From positions 62,001 to 126,000 of the forward strand of contig CAZECN010000002.1 in the NCBI GenBank assembly GCA_964510575.1: 64,000 nt of DNA, in the 5' to 3' direction. The notes under the pieces are model-generated. The model did no database searches. It saw only the letters and a program-made list of their open reading frames with translations, and was not told where the DNA came from. Position numbers and translations under genes: made by a program. This DNA is from CALKYB01 sp964510575 (lineage in GTDB: Bacteria > Bdellovibrionota_C > UBA2361 > SZUA-149 > CALKYB01). Below, in pieces: positions 22,900 to 31,464 of the stretch (its first letter is position 1; the number at the start of each line of letters is the position of its first letter).

Positions 22900-24843
22900 T
22901 TAAATCTTAGACTTTAATTCTTCTAAATCTTGAAAATACTTCAAAGCCTCAGGGTTTGCCAGAGCGTGAAGGTTATCAACCTCTTCCCCGTTGATGCAAC
23001 GTCGCACAGCTATTTCAACAGCTTTACCACTACGAGTTTTTGGTATTTCAGGAACTGCTATAATATTGGCTGGAACATGCCTAGGTGAGGCTTCTTTTCT
23101 TATCTTTAATCTAATTTCATCCTGAAGTTTAGGAGTTAAACCTTTGGTATCACCAGACTTCATTACCACGAAAAGTAATATCTTTTCGCTTCCCTCTGAC
23201 TGGTGCCCTACTGCTATGGACTCTACAATTTCAGGAAAGCTGTCCACTACTCGATACAATTCTGCTGTGCCAATCCGAACACCGCCCGGGTTTAGTGTGG
23301 CGTCGGAGCGGCCAAAAATCATCAAGCCACCTTCTTTGGCAATTTCTAACCAATCACCGTGATGCCAAACTTTCGGAAATTTTTCGAAGTAAGACGAGGA
23401 GAGTCTTTTTCCGTCCGCATCATTCCAGAATTCTACAGGCACAACTGGAAAGGGAGATTTGCATACGAGCTCTCCTTTCTCCTCAACCAAGGGTTCACCT
23501 TGCTCTGAAAAGCAATCTACATCCATGCCCAGTCCTTTAACTTGAATCTCTCCTTTTCTAACTGGCTCGCTCACTGCTCCTAAGGCAAAGCAGGAAACAA
23601 TGTCAGTGCCGCCTGAAATAGACGAAAGACAGAGGTCTTTTTTTATTTCTTTGTAAACATAGTCGAACTGTTCTGGAATAAGCGGAGAGCCTGTTGATAG
23701 TAGGAGTCTTAGATTGTTCAGTTTACCTTGAGTATTGACTTTGTTCTTTTCCGCAGAAAGCAAGAAGCTGGCACTTGTTCCGAAAACGCTCCACTCCTCA
23801 TTTTCCGCTAGTTCGAATAGACTCTCGTGATTGGGGTAGACTGGCGAGCCATCGTAAAAATTAACTCGCGCCCCAGAGGCTAAGGCTGAGACTAGCCAGT
23901 TCCACATCATCCAACCGCAAGTAGTATGATAAAAGACGTTGTCCTTAGCGCAGATATCTAGATGAAGCTGATGCTCCTTCATATGCTGAATCAATGCTCC
24001 ACCAGCTCGGTGAACAATACACTTTGGTGAGCCCGTAGTACCGGAGGAAAAAAGTATATAGAGGGGATGATCGAAGGGAAGTTGTTCGTAGGAGAGGCTA
24101 GAGATAGAGCTGTTCTGTTTGATAATCTCTTGAAAGCTCTTTCCACTCTCAGTGTTTTTTCCTAACCAAACAGTGGCAGAGAGAGAATCTAAGGATTTGC
24201 TTACTTGTTTAACCTTAACTTGGCAGTCAAAGATTTTACCGTTGTAGGAGTAATTAGGAGTAGCGAAAAGAATTTTTGGTTTGATTTGAGTGAAACGGTC
24301 TAGAATTCCTTCAACGCCAAAGTCTGGAGAGCAGGAGGACCATATAGCGCCAATGCTTGCTGCTGCAAGAAAGCAAACTAAAGTCTCTTGATTGTTAGCT
24401 GCTATGGCAGCTACCCGGTCACCAGACTCAATTCCTTTCTCTTTTAAAAACTCTGCCATGGCCGCAACCTGACTTTTTAGCTGCTGTCTTGAGAGTTGAT
24501 GTTTTTCGGTTTCGGTAAAAGAACAAACTATTGGGTCTTTACTGCCCTGCACTTCCAAAAGGTTTTCAGCGTAATTTAACATTGCTCCTTCAAACCAGAT
24601 GGAATTACGAAAAGGGCAAGGTTCGCCTAGACTGAAGGCTTGTTTGAAAGGAGTTGAAAATTTAATCTCGGCAAATTTAGCAAACTCACTCCAAAATAGG
24701 TCTATTTTAGTAACTGAGAAATGGTGTATTTCATTCCAGTCACTAAATTGAAAACCATGATTGGATTTCAACTGAGTTTTGAAGTCGGAGAGAAGTGAAT
24801 CTTCTAAGCTAGAGGGGTTAGGACGCCAGAGAATGTTAGCCAT
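22900..24843 (-). CDS. aacS: Acetoacetyl-CoA synthetase
   Basis: AacS activates acetoacetate with ATP and CoA. The 647-residue product belongs to the ANL superfamily: an ACAS_N-type start (FSDWNEIHHFSVTKIDLFWSEF), then IWFEGAMLNYAENLL, the P-loop-like FSSGTTGSPKCIVH, TTCGWMMWNWLVSALASGA, the adenylate motif GGTDIVSCF, HHGDW, and the C-terminal lysine in PKTRSGKAVE. Length and the GWMMWNW segment match acetoacetate-CoA ligase rather than acetyl-CoA synthetase. It is the first gene of the operon with hmgL, phosphodiester glycosidase and trmH, and is divergent from glpD. Confidence 0.94.
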   Translation of the reverse strand: MANILWRPNPSSLEDSLLSDFKTQLKSNHGFQFSDWNEIHHFSVTKIDLFWSEFAKFAEIKFSTPFKQAFSLGEPCPFRNSIWFEGAMLNYAENLLEVQGSKDPIVCSFTETEKHQLSRQQLKSQVAAMAEFLKEKGIESGDRVAAIAANNQETLVCFLAAASIGAIWSSCSPDFGVEGILDRFTQIKPKILFATPNYSYNGKIFDCQVKVKQVSKSLDSLSATVWLGKNTESGKSFQEIIKQNSSISSLSYEQLPFDHPLYILFSSGTTGSPKCIVHRAGGALIQHMKEHQLHLDICAKDNVFYHTTCGWMMWNWLVSALASGARVNFYDGSPVYPNHESLFELAENEEWSVFGTSASFLLSAEKNKVNTQGKLNNLRLLLSTGSPLIPEQFDYVYKEIKKDLCLSSISGGTDIVSCFALGAVSEPVRKGEIQVKGLGMDVDCFSEQGEPLVEEKGELVCKSPFPVVPVEFWNDADGKRLSSSYFEKFPKVWHHGDWLEIAKEGGLMIFGRSDATLNPGGVRIGTAELYRVVDSFPEIVESIAVGHQSEGSEKILLFVVMKSGDTKGLTPKLQDEIRLKIRKEASPRHVPANIIAVPEIPKTRSGKAVEIAVRRCINGEEVDNLHALANPEALKYFQDLEELKSKI

Positions 24844-24923
24844 AGTAAGTGGTTTCTATTAGTATTTTATTTGGAAAAGAGTAGCATACCGAGATGCTTG
24901 GGCACTCAAAAATAGTTTATAGT

Positions 24924-26540
24924 ATGAATGATATTCTGAAAGACAGCTTTGCTGCAGCCAATTTTGCTAGAGACCTAGGGAAGGTAAAGGAAGCAACTAG
25001 TGGTTGTTATGACCTAGTGGTTGTTGGCGGAGGAATACATGGGGCTTGGTTAGCTAGAGATGCTATTCTAAGAGGATGTCGAGTGCTTCTACTAGAGGCT
25101 CGGGACTACGGTGAAGGAACTAGTTCTAGATCCTCGAAGATGATTCACGGAGGAGTTCGCTACCTGGAAAGCGGGGATGTCAAACTAGTCTTTGAATCTC
25201 TTGCTGAGCGTGCTCGACTTCTTGATATAGCTTCTCATCTCTCGCGAGAGCAGCGTTTTTTTTACCCTGCGATTAGTGGCAGCACGAGGCCAGGCTGGCA
25301 AAATAGAATAGGGCTTACAGCCTATGATGCGCTGGCTAAGATTTCCTCTTTCCGAGATGGAACAAAAGCTTTGCCTGGTTGCCGAGGAGTATCCGAGTCG
25401 GAAGCTGGCTATAAAAGACTTGAGAAAATGGGTTTAAGTTTTGATAGCTTGCTTGAGTATTCTGACGGTCAAATGAATGATGTCAGAATAGTAGTCGAGG
25501 CGATTTTAGATGCTAGTGAGTTAGGAGCAACTTGCCTGAATCATGCCCCTGTAAAGGCTATTTCTAGAAAAGGAAAAAACTTTCAGGTTGAGTGGGAAAG
25601 GGCAGGAGAGTCATATAGCTCCGAAACAGAGTTCATTATTAATTGCACCGGTCCTTGGTCTTCTGGGATTGAGAAAATGCTAGGCCGGGAGCAAGACACC
25701 TTCCCTAAACTAGTTTTAAGTCGAGGTACTCACCTATTATTTGACGTGCCTTGGGAAGGGCCAGGGCTAATTCTACCCACAGGAGAGAAGGGAAGGTACT
25801 ACTTTGTTTGGCCTCACTTTCACCCAGGCTCAAACGCAACCTTGGTTGGAACCACCGATCAAATAACTAAGGACGTGCCGGATGATCCGCAGGCTAACCA
25901 GGTGGAAATTGATCAGTTGGTCGGATATATCAAGCGAGACTTGCCAAGTTCAGATTTAGCTGGTGCAGAGTTTTATCAAAGCTTCTGCGGTTTAAGAGCT
26001 TTGGCTCAGACCAACTCGGGCTCTGGTTCGGTGTCATCAATTTCCCGCTCTGAGATTTGGTTAGAAGGAGAAGGTTGGCTGAGTCTTGCCGGTGGTAAAT
26101 ATACTAGTGCCCGCCACACAGCTGAATCAGGAATTGGCAAATACTTTGAAAAACAAAAAAAAGCTGCAGTTTCAAAGGATATAATCGAGGAAGTTAGAAG
26201 TAGGAAACTACCCGGATCTCAGGGGCAAGTAGATCAAGTCAAACTCAAGAAGCAGCTAGATAAAACACTGTCAGGGGCCTCTGAGGAGCGAAAAAACGCT
26301 ATTTTAGACAGTCTAATTGCTCGTTTCGGCTCAAAATCAGAGGAGGTAATTGCTTATAATTCTTCAGAAAATGTTGATTCCGTGTCTGATGGACTACTTT
26401 TCTGCGAAGTAAAGTATACAATCGAGAGAGAACAACCCATAACAGTAATAGATATCCTGCGACGTCGCCTAGGGCTATCTCACCTGGCTGGTTTTTCCAG
26501 TAAAGCGGAAGAGCTAGTGAGGGAAATTGCCGGGCGATAG
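24924..26540 (+). CDS. glpD: Aerobic glycerol-3-phosphate dehydrogenase (FAD)
   Basis: GlpD oxidises sn-glycerol 3-phosphate to dihydroxyacetone phosphate at the inner membrane and passes electrons to quinone. The N-terminus has the FAD fold YDLVVVGGGIHGAWLARDAILRGCRVLLLE and the family stretch GTSSRSSKMIHGGVRYLESGDVKLVFESLAER. Further motifs are INCTGPWS, ILPTGEKGRYYFVWPHF and VGTTDQ. The C-terminal DAO_C domain contains GGKYTSARHTAE, and a degenerate C-terminal region follows. I use ATG 24924 (538 residues); ATG 24894 would add ten residues not typical of the family. No ribosome site favours either. No glycerol kinase or facilitator is adjacent. Confidence 0.9.
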   Translation: MNDILKDSFAAANFARDLGKVKEATSGCYDLVVVGGGIHGAWLARDAILRGCRVLLLEARDYGEGTSSRSSKMIHGGVRYLESGDVKLVFESLAERARLLDIASHLSREQRFFYPAISGSTRPGWQNRIGLTAYDALAKISSFRDGTKALPGCRGVSESEAGYKRLEKMGLSFDSLLEYSDGQMNDVRIVVEAILDASELGATCLNHAPVKAISRKGKNFQVEWERAGESYSSETEFIINCTGPWSSGIEKMLGREQDTFPKLVLSRGTHLLFDVPWEGPGLILPTGEKGRYYFVWPHFHPGSNATLVGTTDQITKDVPDDPQANQVEIDQLVGYIKRDLPSSDLAGAEFYQSFCGLRALAQTNSGSGSVSSISRSEIWLEGEGWLSLAGGKYTSARHTAESGIGKYFEKQKKAAVSKDIIEEVRSRKLPGSQGQVDQVKLKKQLDKTLSGASEERKNAILDSLIARFGSKSEEVIAYNSSENVDSVSDGLLFCEVKYTIEREQPITVIDILRRRLGLSHLAGFSSKAEELVREIAGR

Positions 26541-26714
26541 TCGTGATATCTTTCAGAGGTTTCTTTTAGTTGCGCCAAACTTGGTTGGTTTGAGCATGAC
26601 TTACACTTACATACGGTTTTAAGCTTAATGAAATCAGGAAGAATTTAGTGATTCTTCGCTTGTTAAATATTTGGGAGAGTTTGGTCGCTTTTCCGTTAAT
26701 TGAGTTTAAAGACA

Positions 26715-27257
26715 ATGAAACTTAAAGCTGTAACCCGCTTAGTACTATTAAACCTACTTTTGACAGTAGTATGCATCCCCCTTTTCTCGGACCTCGCGGA
26801 GGCTCAGAGTCAGACGAACGATTATGAAGATGCTCGAATCGCTTTTCTTGTTGAACAGGATAAATATCAAGAAGACCTAAAAAAATGGGAATTTAAAGTC
26901 CAGCAGAAAAAACTAAAAGCTCAGCAGAAAGCTAGAAAAGCTTCGATGAAGAAAGCTGAGAAAAGACGTAAAGCTGAGCTGAAAGAAATTAAGCGACAAG
27001 AGCGTGAGGCTGAAAAAGCAAGAAAAGCCGAGGAAAGAGAGCAAAAGAAACTGGCTAAGGCTGAAGCTAAGAAAAAGAGAAGCGCAGCTGCGAGTGAAGA
27101 GAGTTCTCGTCCTGCAAAGAAAGTTTCAGAAAAGAAACAGTCTGAGGTCAGCAAAACTTCGAGAGCAAAGGAAAGCTCTAAAGAAGTTAGCAGAAAGACT
27201 ACCGAAAAGACCGAGAAGCGGAGCTTCATTCAGCGACTTCGAGACAGCCTCTTCTAG
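26715..27257 (+). CDS. Exported Lys/Glu-rich coiled-coil protein, unknown function
   Basis: From ATG 26715 the protein has 180 residues (a TTG at 26700 is the upstream alternative). MKLKAVTRLVLLNLLLTVVCIPLFSDLAEAQ is a signal peptide. The mature part is almost pure charged coiled coil (about 55-130, repeating KKAEKRRKAELKEIKRQERE-like segments), then a Ser/Lys-rich tail, and a short amphipathic end RSFIQRLRDSLF. The composition recalls the TolA middle domain, but there is no TolA C-terminal domain and no Tol neighbours. It might bridge periplasmic layers. Low complexity makes any family assignment unsafe. Confidence 0.7.
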   Translation: MKLKAVTRLVLLNLLLTVVCIPLFSDLAEAQSQTNDYEDARIAFLVEQDKYQEDLKKWEFKVQQKKLKAQQKARKASMKKAEKRRKAELKEIKRQEREAEKARKAEEREQKKLAKAEAKKKRSAAASEESSRPAKKVSEKKQSEVSKTSRAKESSKEVSRKTTEKTEKRSFIQRLRDSLF

Positions 27258-27288
27258 GCAGCTTCTCGTTAAAACTTTCCGAATTGAC

Positions 27289-27322
27289 GCCGCCCTAGCT
27301 GACAATAGTCGGCTAGGGCGGC
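27289..27322. other. Long perfect hairpin in intergenic region
   Basis: GCCGCCCTAGC (27289-27299) pairs perfectly with GCTAGGGCGGC (27312-27322), with an inner GAC/GTC pair inside the loop. It is GC-rich and stable but is followed by CTAAAAAC on the plus strand, so it lacks the T-run of a standard terminator. It may act as an RNA end-protecting or factor-assisted stop after the coiled-coil gene. A second weaker hairpin, CAAAGCC-CTTCT-GGCTTTG, lies near 27370-27390. Confidence 0.55.
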
Positions 27323-27468
27323 CTAAAAACTCCAAATTTTACAGCCAATTAAAAGAGCCTTCTTTTTGGGCAAAGCCCTTCTGGCTTTGGCCTACCTGTG
27401 TTATCTAGTTCCTTAGGTTAGGCTTTTAGAATGCATAGAATTAGGGGCGCTTTTTGGCGCATTATTAG

Positions 27469-28368
27469 TTGAGTTTCCCAGAGATAATTAGTTCAGGCGA
27501 AAGAATACTTTCTTTCGAATTCTTCCCTCCTAAAAAACGAGAAGGGTTGGAGAAGACACGTAAGTTGATTAGTGATCTTGCGCGCTTTAATCCTCATTTC
27601 ATGACCTGTACCTATGGAGCAGGGGGGGGGACTCGAGATACTACTGTCGAGATAGTCGACTTTATCCGTAATGAGCTTGAAGTTCCTGCCGTGGCCCATC
27701 TTACCTGTGTTGGGCATACAATTGAGGAGCTGGAGTTAATACTTGGAAAGCTGCAAGCTACTGGTCTTAAAAATATACTAGCCTTAAGGGGCGATCCACC
27801 GAAGGGCGCGACTAAGTTCGAACCAGTGGAGGGTGGGCTATCAAGTGCGAGAGAGTTAGTTGAGTTTATCAACAAGAACTATAACTTTAATGTCGCCGTT
27901 GCTGGATATCCAGAGGTGCATCCAGAAGCAACTTCTCCTCAAGCTGATCTAGACTACCTTAAAACCAAGGTAGATGCCGGTGCTGATATCATTATCACTC
28001 AGCTCTTTTTTGAGGCTGATGTATATTTTGCTTTTCAAGAAAAGTGTCGGAAAGCAGGGATTAACGTTCCAATCTTACCCGGGATTATGCCAATTTCTAG
28101 TATTAAGCAGGTGAGAAAGTTCACTGGAATGTGTGGAGCTACTATTCCAGAGGGCTTGCAAAAGAGCCTAGCTGATTTAGAAAAATCAGGTGATGAAGTA
28201 GTTGATTTTGGAACTGAATACGCAACTGAACTAGTGCAGAATCTTTTGGATGGTGGAGCCCCTGGGGTTCACCTTTATACTCTGAATAAATACAATCAAG
28301 TCGGCCAAATTGCAGAGTCTGTGGGCTTTCCTTTGAATGTTGAGCCTAGCAGGAAAATTTGTTGCTAA
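27469..28368 (+). CDS. metF: 5,10-methylenetetrahydrofolate reductase
   Basis: MetF reduces methylene-THF to methyl-THF for methionine synthesis, using FAD. The 299-residue TIM-barrel is of bacterial length. Motifs include LSFEFFPPKKREGLEKTRKLI at the N-terminus (active-site Glu), VAHLTCVGHT, NILALRGDPP (FAD/folate site), YPEVHPEA, DAGADIIITQLFF (Gln for folate recognition), ILPGIMPI, and the C-terminal GAPGVHLYTLNK. The start is TTG at 27469, chosen because it places the first conserved strand correctly; I see no good ribosome site. Convergent with pgi; the two stop codons are only 17 bases apart. Confidence 0.94.
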   Translation: MSFPEIISSGERILSFEFFPPKKREGLEKTRKLISDLARFNPHFMTCTYGAGGGTRDTTVEIVDFIRNELEVPAVAHLTCVGHTIEELELILGKLQATGLKNILALRGDPPKGATKFEPVEGGLSSARELVEFINKNYNFNVAVAGYPEVHPEATSPQADLDYLKTKVDAGADIIITQLFFEADVYFAFQEKCRKAGINVPILPGIMPISSIKQVRKFTGMCGATIPEGLQKSLADLEKSGDEVVDFGTEYATELVQNLLDGGAPGVHLYTLNKYNQVGQIAESVGFPLNVEPSRKICC

Positions 28369-28385
28369 ACTAGTTGGCGGTATTT

Positions 28386-29975
28386 TTATCGTTCGACTTT
28401 GTATTGAGTTTTAGAAGGTTTTGCCTGAGCAATTTTTTTCAGTCCTCGCTCGTTTTGTGCCAAGTGTTCCAGAATCCAGTACACCGTTTCAGATTGAGGC
28501 TTGATGCCAATCTCTACCGCAAGTTCTTCAGCTGTGAATTCGGCTGTGTCTTTGGTCAATAACTGCTTCTGAATAGCCTCTTGAATTTCAAGGACTTTGT
28601 TTGCTGCTTTTTTTCCAGCTTCTACACCAGGTTGGTTGTAGGCGTTAACATCAACTAATTCAGCGTATAGTCCGACGGCTCTTTCGTAGAGTGCGAGTAG
28701 AGCCCCTAAGCTTTTTTCGGTTAATTTATCTAGCGTAATTAAATAACTCTGGCGCTTGCTCTCTGAAAGAGCTTGAGAAGTTCCAAGTAAAAACCCCTGA
28801 AGATAATCGCCCGAGGTTATGCCAGGAGTTATTTCTAATGAAGGACTACTAATATCCTTTTTGTCCTGTAGTACTTGGATGAAGTTCGCCACAAAATCAT
28901 TTTTACCATCTCGTAATTGTTGAATATAAGCGTGTTGGTCAGTAGAGCCCTTGTTTCCAAAAACAGAAATCCCCTGAAAAACATCTTTGCCGGAGCGGTT
29001 TAGTTTTTTTCCTAAGGATTCCATCACCAACTGTTGGAGGTATCTTCCAGTTAGAAGTAGCCGGTCTTTGTATGGAAGCACTACTAGAGATTTTTCCCCT
29101 TGTCCGTTTCCGGCAACGAACCAGCTCGCAGCTAGAAGAGCCGCTGGATTTTCTGCTGAAGAGGCACTTCTCGAAAGCTGATCCATACTTGCAGCGCCGG
29201 CTAGAAACTCTCTTATATTTCCGCCGAGCAGAGCCAGTGGTAGCAGCCCTACAGTAGAGTTTATACTAGTTCTGCCACCTACCCAGTCCCAGACATAAAA
29301 AGTTTTTAGCCAATCCTCATTCTTAGCCCGTTGGTCGAGTTTACTGCCTTCAAGAGTTATGGCCACAGCAGAGTCAGCAAACTTTAGGGATTGAGCTGTA
29401 TAAGCATGCTCAATTTCCTTTGACGCGTTAAAGGTCTCTCGTGTGCCACCGGACTTAGAAACTACAAATACAAGAGTTTGAGCGAGTTCATTCTTTAGTT
29501 TTTCTAGGGTGCGACTTATGCCATCAGGATCGGTATTGTCGCAGAAATAAAAGTTAAGAGACTTAGGGTTTAGATCCCAGAAACAGTCAGAGAGGAGTTG
29601 AGGACCCAGGGCAGAACCACCTATTCCTGCAATCAATACATTTTTAAATTTTCCGCCTTTGGAGGCAATTTCCCCTGTGAGTATTTTTTCTGAAAATTGT
29701 TCTACTTGAGTAATTGAGTTTTCAATTTGAGTAGAGATTTCTTTAGTAGGTGCGAGCGTTGAATTTCGAAGCCAGTAGTGGCCGACCATTCTTTTCTCAT
29801 CGGCGTTAGCTATACTACCAGCTTCTAGCTCTTTCATTGCTTCAAGAGCCTGAGAGAGTGCTGGGAGCAAGGGTTCTAACCAGCCCTCTGATAAGCTCAT
29901 TTTGCTCAGATCAATTGAAAGACTAGGCTCATCTAGTTGAATAAAAAATTTATCGAGGTGATCCAGTTCAGCCAT
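28386..29975 (-). CDS. pgi: Glucose-6-phosphate isomerase
   Basis: Pgi interconverts glucose 6-phosphate and fructose 6-phosphate. The 529-residue protein has two SIS domains. The first shows NVLIAGIGGSALGPQLLSD and VVSKSGGTRETFNA (phosphate loop). Then comes WVGGRTSINSTVGLLPLALLGG with the catalytic arginine, the substrate loop FQGISVFGNKGSTDQHAYIQQLRDG carrying Gln/His, and a C-terminal helix with a lysine in NQPGVEAGKKA. The C-terminal 60 residues (VEIGIKPQSETVYWILEHLAQNERGL) form an extra winged-helix-like segment seen in some bacterial Pgi. It stands alone between metF and a divergent barrel gene. Confidence 0.94.
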   Translation of the reverse strand: MAELDHLDKFFIQLDEPSLSIDLSKMSLSEGWLEPLLPALSQALEAMKELEAGSIANADEKRMVGHYWLRNSTLAPTKEISTQIENSITQVEQFSEKILTGEIASKGGKFKNVLIAGIGGSALGPQLLSDCFWDLNPKSLNFYFCDNTDPDGISRTLEKLKNELAQTLVFVVSKSGGTRETFNASKEIEHAYTAQSLKFADSAVAITLEGSKLDQRAKNEDWLKTFYVWDWVGGRTSINSTVGLLPLALLGGNIREFLAGAASMDQLSRSASSAENPAALLAASWFVAGNGQGEKSLVVLPYKDRLLLTGRYLQQLVMESLGKKLNRSGKDVFQGISVFGNKGSTDQHAYIQQLRDGKNDFVANFIQVLQDKKDISSPSLEITPGITSGDYLQGFLLGTSQALSESKRQSYLITLDKLTEKSLGALLALYERAVGLYAELVDVNAYNQPGVEAGKKAANKVLEIQEAIQKQLLTKDTAEFTAEELAVEIGIKPQSETVYWILEHLAQNERGLKKIAQAKPSKTQYKVER

Positions 29976-30091
29976 GTTCGATTAAACTCGCTTTATTAAA
30001 TGTCGCTTCTTGCTATTTTTTCGCTGTCACTTTTCCATGCTTTTGGCTATCTTGGGTTACTGCAGATTTACCCAAGAGATCTTTCATCCTG

Positions 30092-31039
30092 ATGAAGCGA
30101 AGTTTAAGCCAAATTCTTACCAGCGCAGTTTATCTATATACTGTTCTTTTTCTTATCTCACCAGCGGCTTTGGCTGAGAGAGGAGCTATTACAGATGAGC
30201 ATCGAGATTTTTTAAAACTATTTTACTTTCATCGTCCTGAGTTGAAAATAGACTATGAGTTTCACACCGAAGTAGATGAAGAGGATGGATCCGGATCGGT
30301 AAGTCAGCAGGTTTGGGGCATTGAAGTTGATGTACCAGTGTTTGTTTCCGGAGATACTTTCTATACTTGGGGAGCAGGCTACCAAAGCAGAAGGTTTGAT
30401 TTTTCAGCATCGGGTAGAGAAGCAAGTCTTTCAGGTGAAGGCAATTTTCAACAAGCTTTTTTTCGAGCTGGGATAGGACATTTCTTTTCTAGAGATCTGT
30501 TTTTCAGTGGTCATATTCAACCAGGAATTTTAAGCAACTTTGGCGACGGTTTCGATCAAGAAGCTTTGGCTTTGTATGCTGAAGGTGTTTTTGCTTACCG
30601 TCTTAACCCTGGAGCCCAATTGATAGCAGGGCTTAGGTTTAGCGAAGATTTTGATGACTCACCTATATTCCCTTTACTTGGGGTAAGACTACAGGAGAGC
30701 ACAGGGAAGTTTCATATTAGTCTTACTGCTCCTTTGAACTTTACTTTCAGCTATCATTTGGATCGTAACTCTTTTCTCTACCTTCTGGGCAATATCGAGG
30801 GTTTCCGTTACGCCGTAGACGCTGATTCTATCTCTGATACTTTTGATGCACAGTTCCATCAAAGAAAGATTGGAATTGGAGCGGAGCGATGGATCACCAG
30901 CAACATTACTCTCGGCTTAGAATTGGGTGCCACTATAGAGAGCGAGCTTCAGCTCAAGTCTGATGACGTTGGAGAATTCCGATCTGGAGAACTAGAGCAA
31001 GGATTTTATGTTCAGGTTAAGCTAACAGGATCCTTTTAA
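30092..31039 (+). CDS. Outer-membrane beta-barrel protein of unknown function
   Basis: The 315-residue precursor has a signal peptide (to about residue 29, ALA/E). The rest alternates polar and hydrophobic residues in strands (for example DTFYTWGAGYQSRRFDFSAS, AQLIAGLRFSEDF, ITLGLELGATIESEL), with aromatic girdle residues and a final strand FYVQVKLTGSF ending in Phe, the usual outer-membrane insertion signal. It resembles DUF6268-type barrels, which I can only suggest. The substrate or partner is unknown. Its last four bases overlap the 3' end of the convergent small gene. Confidence 0.7.
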   Translation: MKRSLSQILTSAVYLYTVLFLISPAALAERGAITDEHRDFLKLFYFHRPELKIDYEFHTEVDEEDGSGSVSQQVWGIEVDVPVFVSGDTFYTWGAGYQSRRFDFSASGREASLSGEGNFQQAFFRAGIGHFFSRDLFFSGHIQPGILSNFGDGFDQEALALYAEGVFAYRLNPGAQLIAGLRFSEDFDDSPIFPLLGVRLQESTGKFHISLTAPLNFTFSYHLDRNSFLYLLGNIEGFRYAVDADSISDTFDAQFHQRKIGIGAERWITSNITLGLELGATIESELQLKSDDVGEFRSGELEQGFYVQVKLTGSF

Positions 31040-31347
31040 TGTAAGCTCGCGATGTAACGGTAGTGCGACCGTTCTTTTGTCTTGAACATGAAACCCGGCT
31101 GGGTGAATACTTTATATTTCATGATTTTGGCTTTCTTGTCTTCTTTGGGGCTCAACTTGGTTTCTTCTTCAAGCAAACCGTCTAAAGAGCAGACAGCCAT
31201 ATCTTTATTGTCAAAATGACCAGAGACGTTCGTCTCAATAGCAGCCTCTTTTGTATTAGCCATGGGGTGACGCGATACGTCTTCTTCGACGATAATCCAG
31301 CGGCTTAGAAGCTGCGGGGAACGTAGTTTTTTTGAGTCATCAAACAT
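31036..31347 (-). CDS. Hypothetical 103-residue cytoplasmic protein
   Basis: The protein is small and charged with no signal or membrane segment. It begins MFDDSKKLRSPQLLSRWIIVEED and contains two basic/aromatic patches (KIMKYKVFTQPGF and KTKERSHYRYIASLH). I considered a PilZ domain because of the N-terminal R-W and mid VSGHF, but the R-x-x-x-R and D/N-x-S-x-x-G motifs are absent. It is convergent with the barrel gene and divergent from the DsbD-like gene. Function unknown. Confidence 0.6.
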   Translation of the reverse strand: MFDDSKKLRSPQLLSRWIIVEEDVSRHPMANTKEAAIETNVSGHFDNKDMAVCSLDGLLEEETKLSPKEDKKAKIMKYKVFTQPGFMFKTKERSHYRYIASLH

Positions 31348-31464
31348 CTTTTCTCAAGTCTCGTTGAATCTAATGGTATCGCCTTTAAAATGTTATGTAA
31401 ATTAAGGGCAATGTGTTGTATCTATGGAGCCAAGATGCTGATTTTACAATATATATTTCTAGCC

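Noticed and set aside
26921..27229. Leu/Ser/Phe-rich minus-strand frame resembling a membrane protein
   Set aside because: It is the antisense of the lysine/glutamate coiled coil; AAA/GAA codons read as TTT/TTC on the other strand.
31036..31347. PilZ domain in the small convergent gene
   Set aside because: The R-x-x-x-R and [DN]-x-S-x-x-G motifs needed for cyclic-di-GMP binding are absent.
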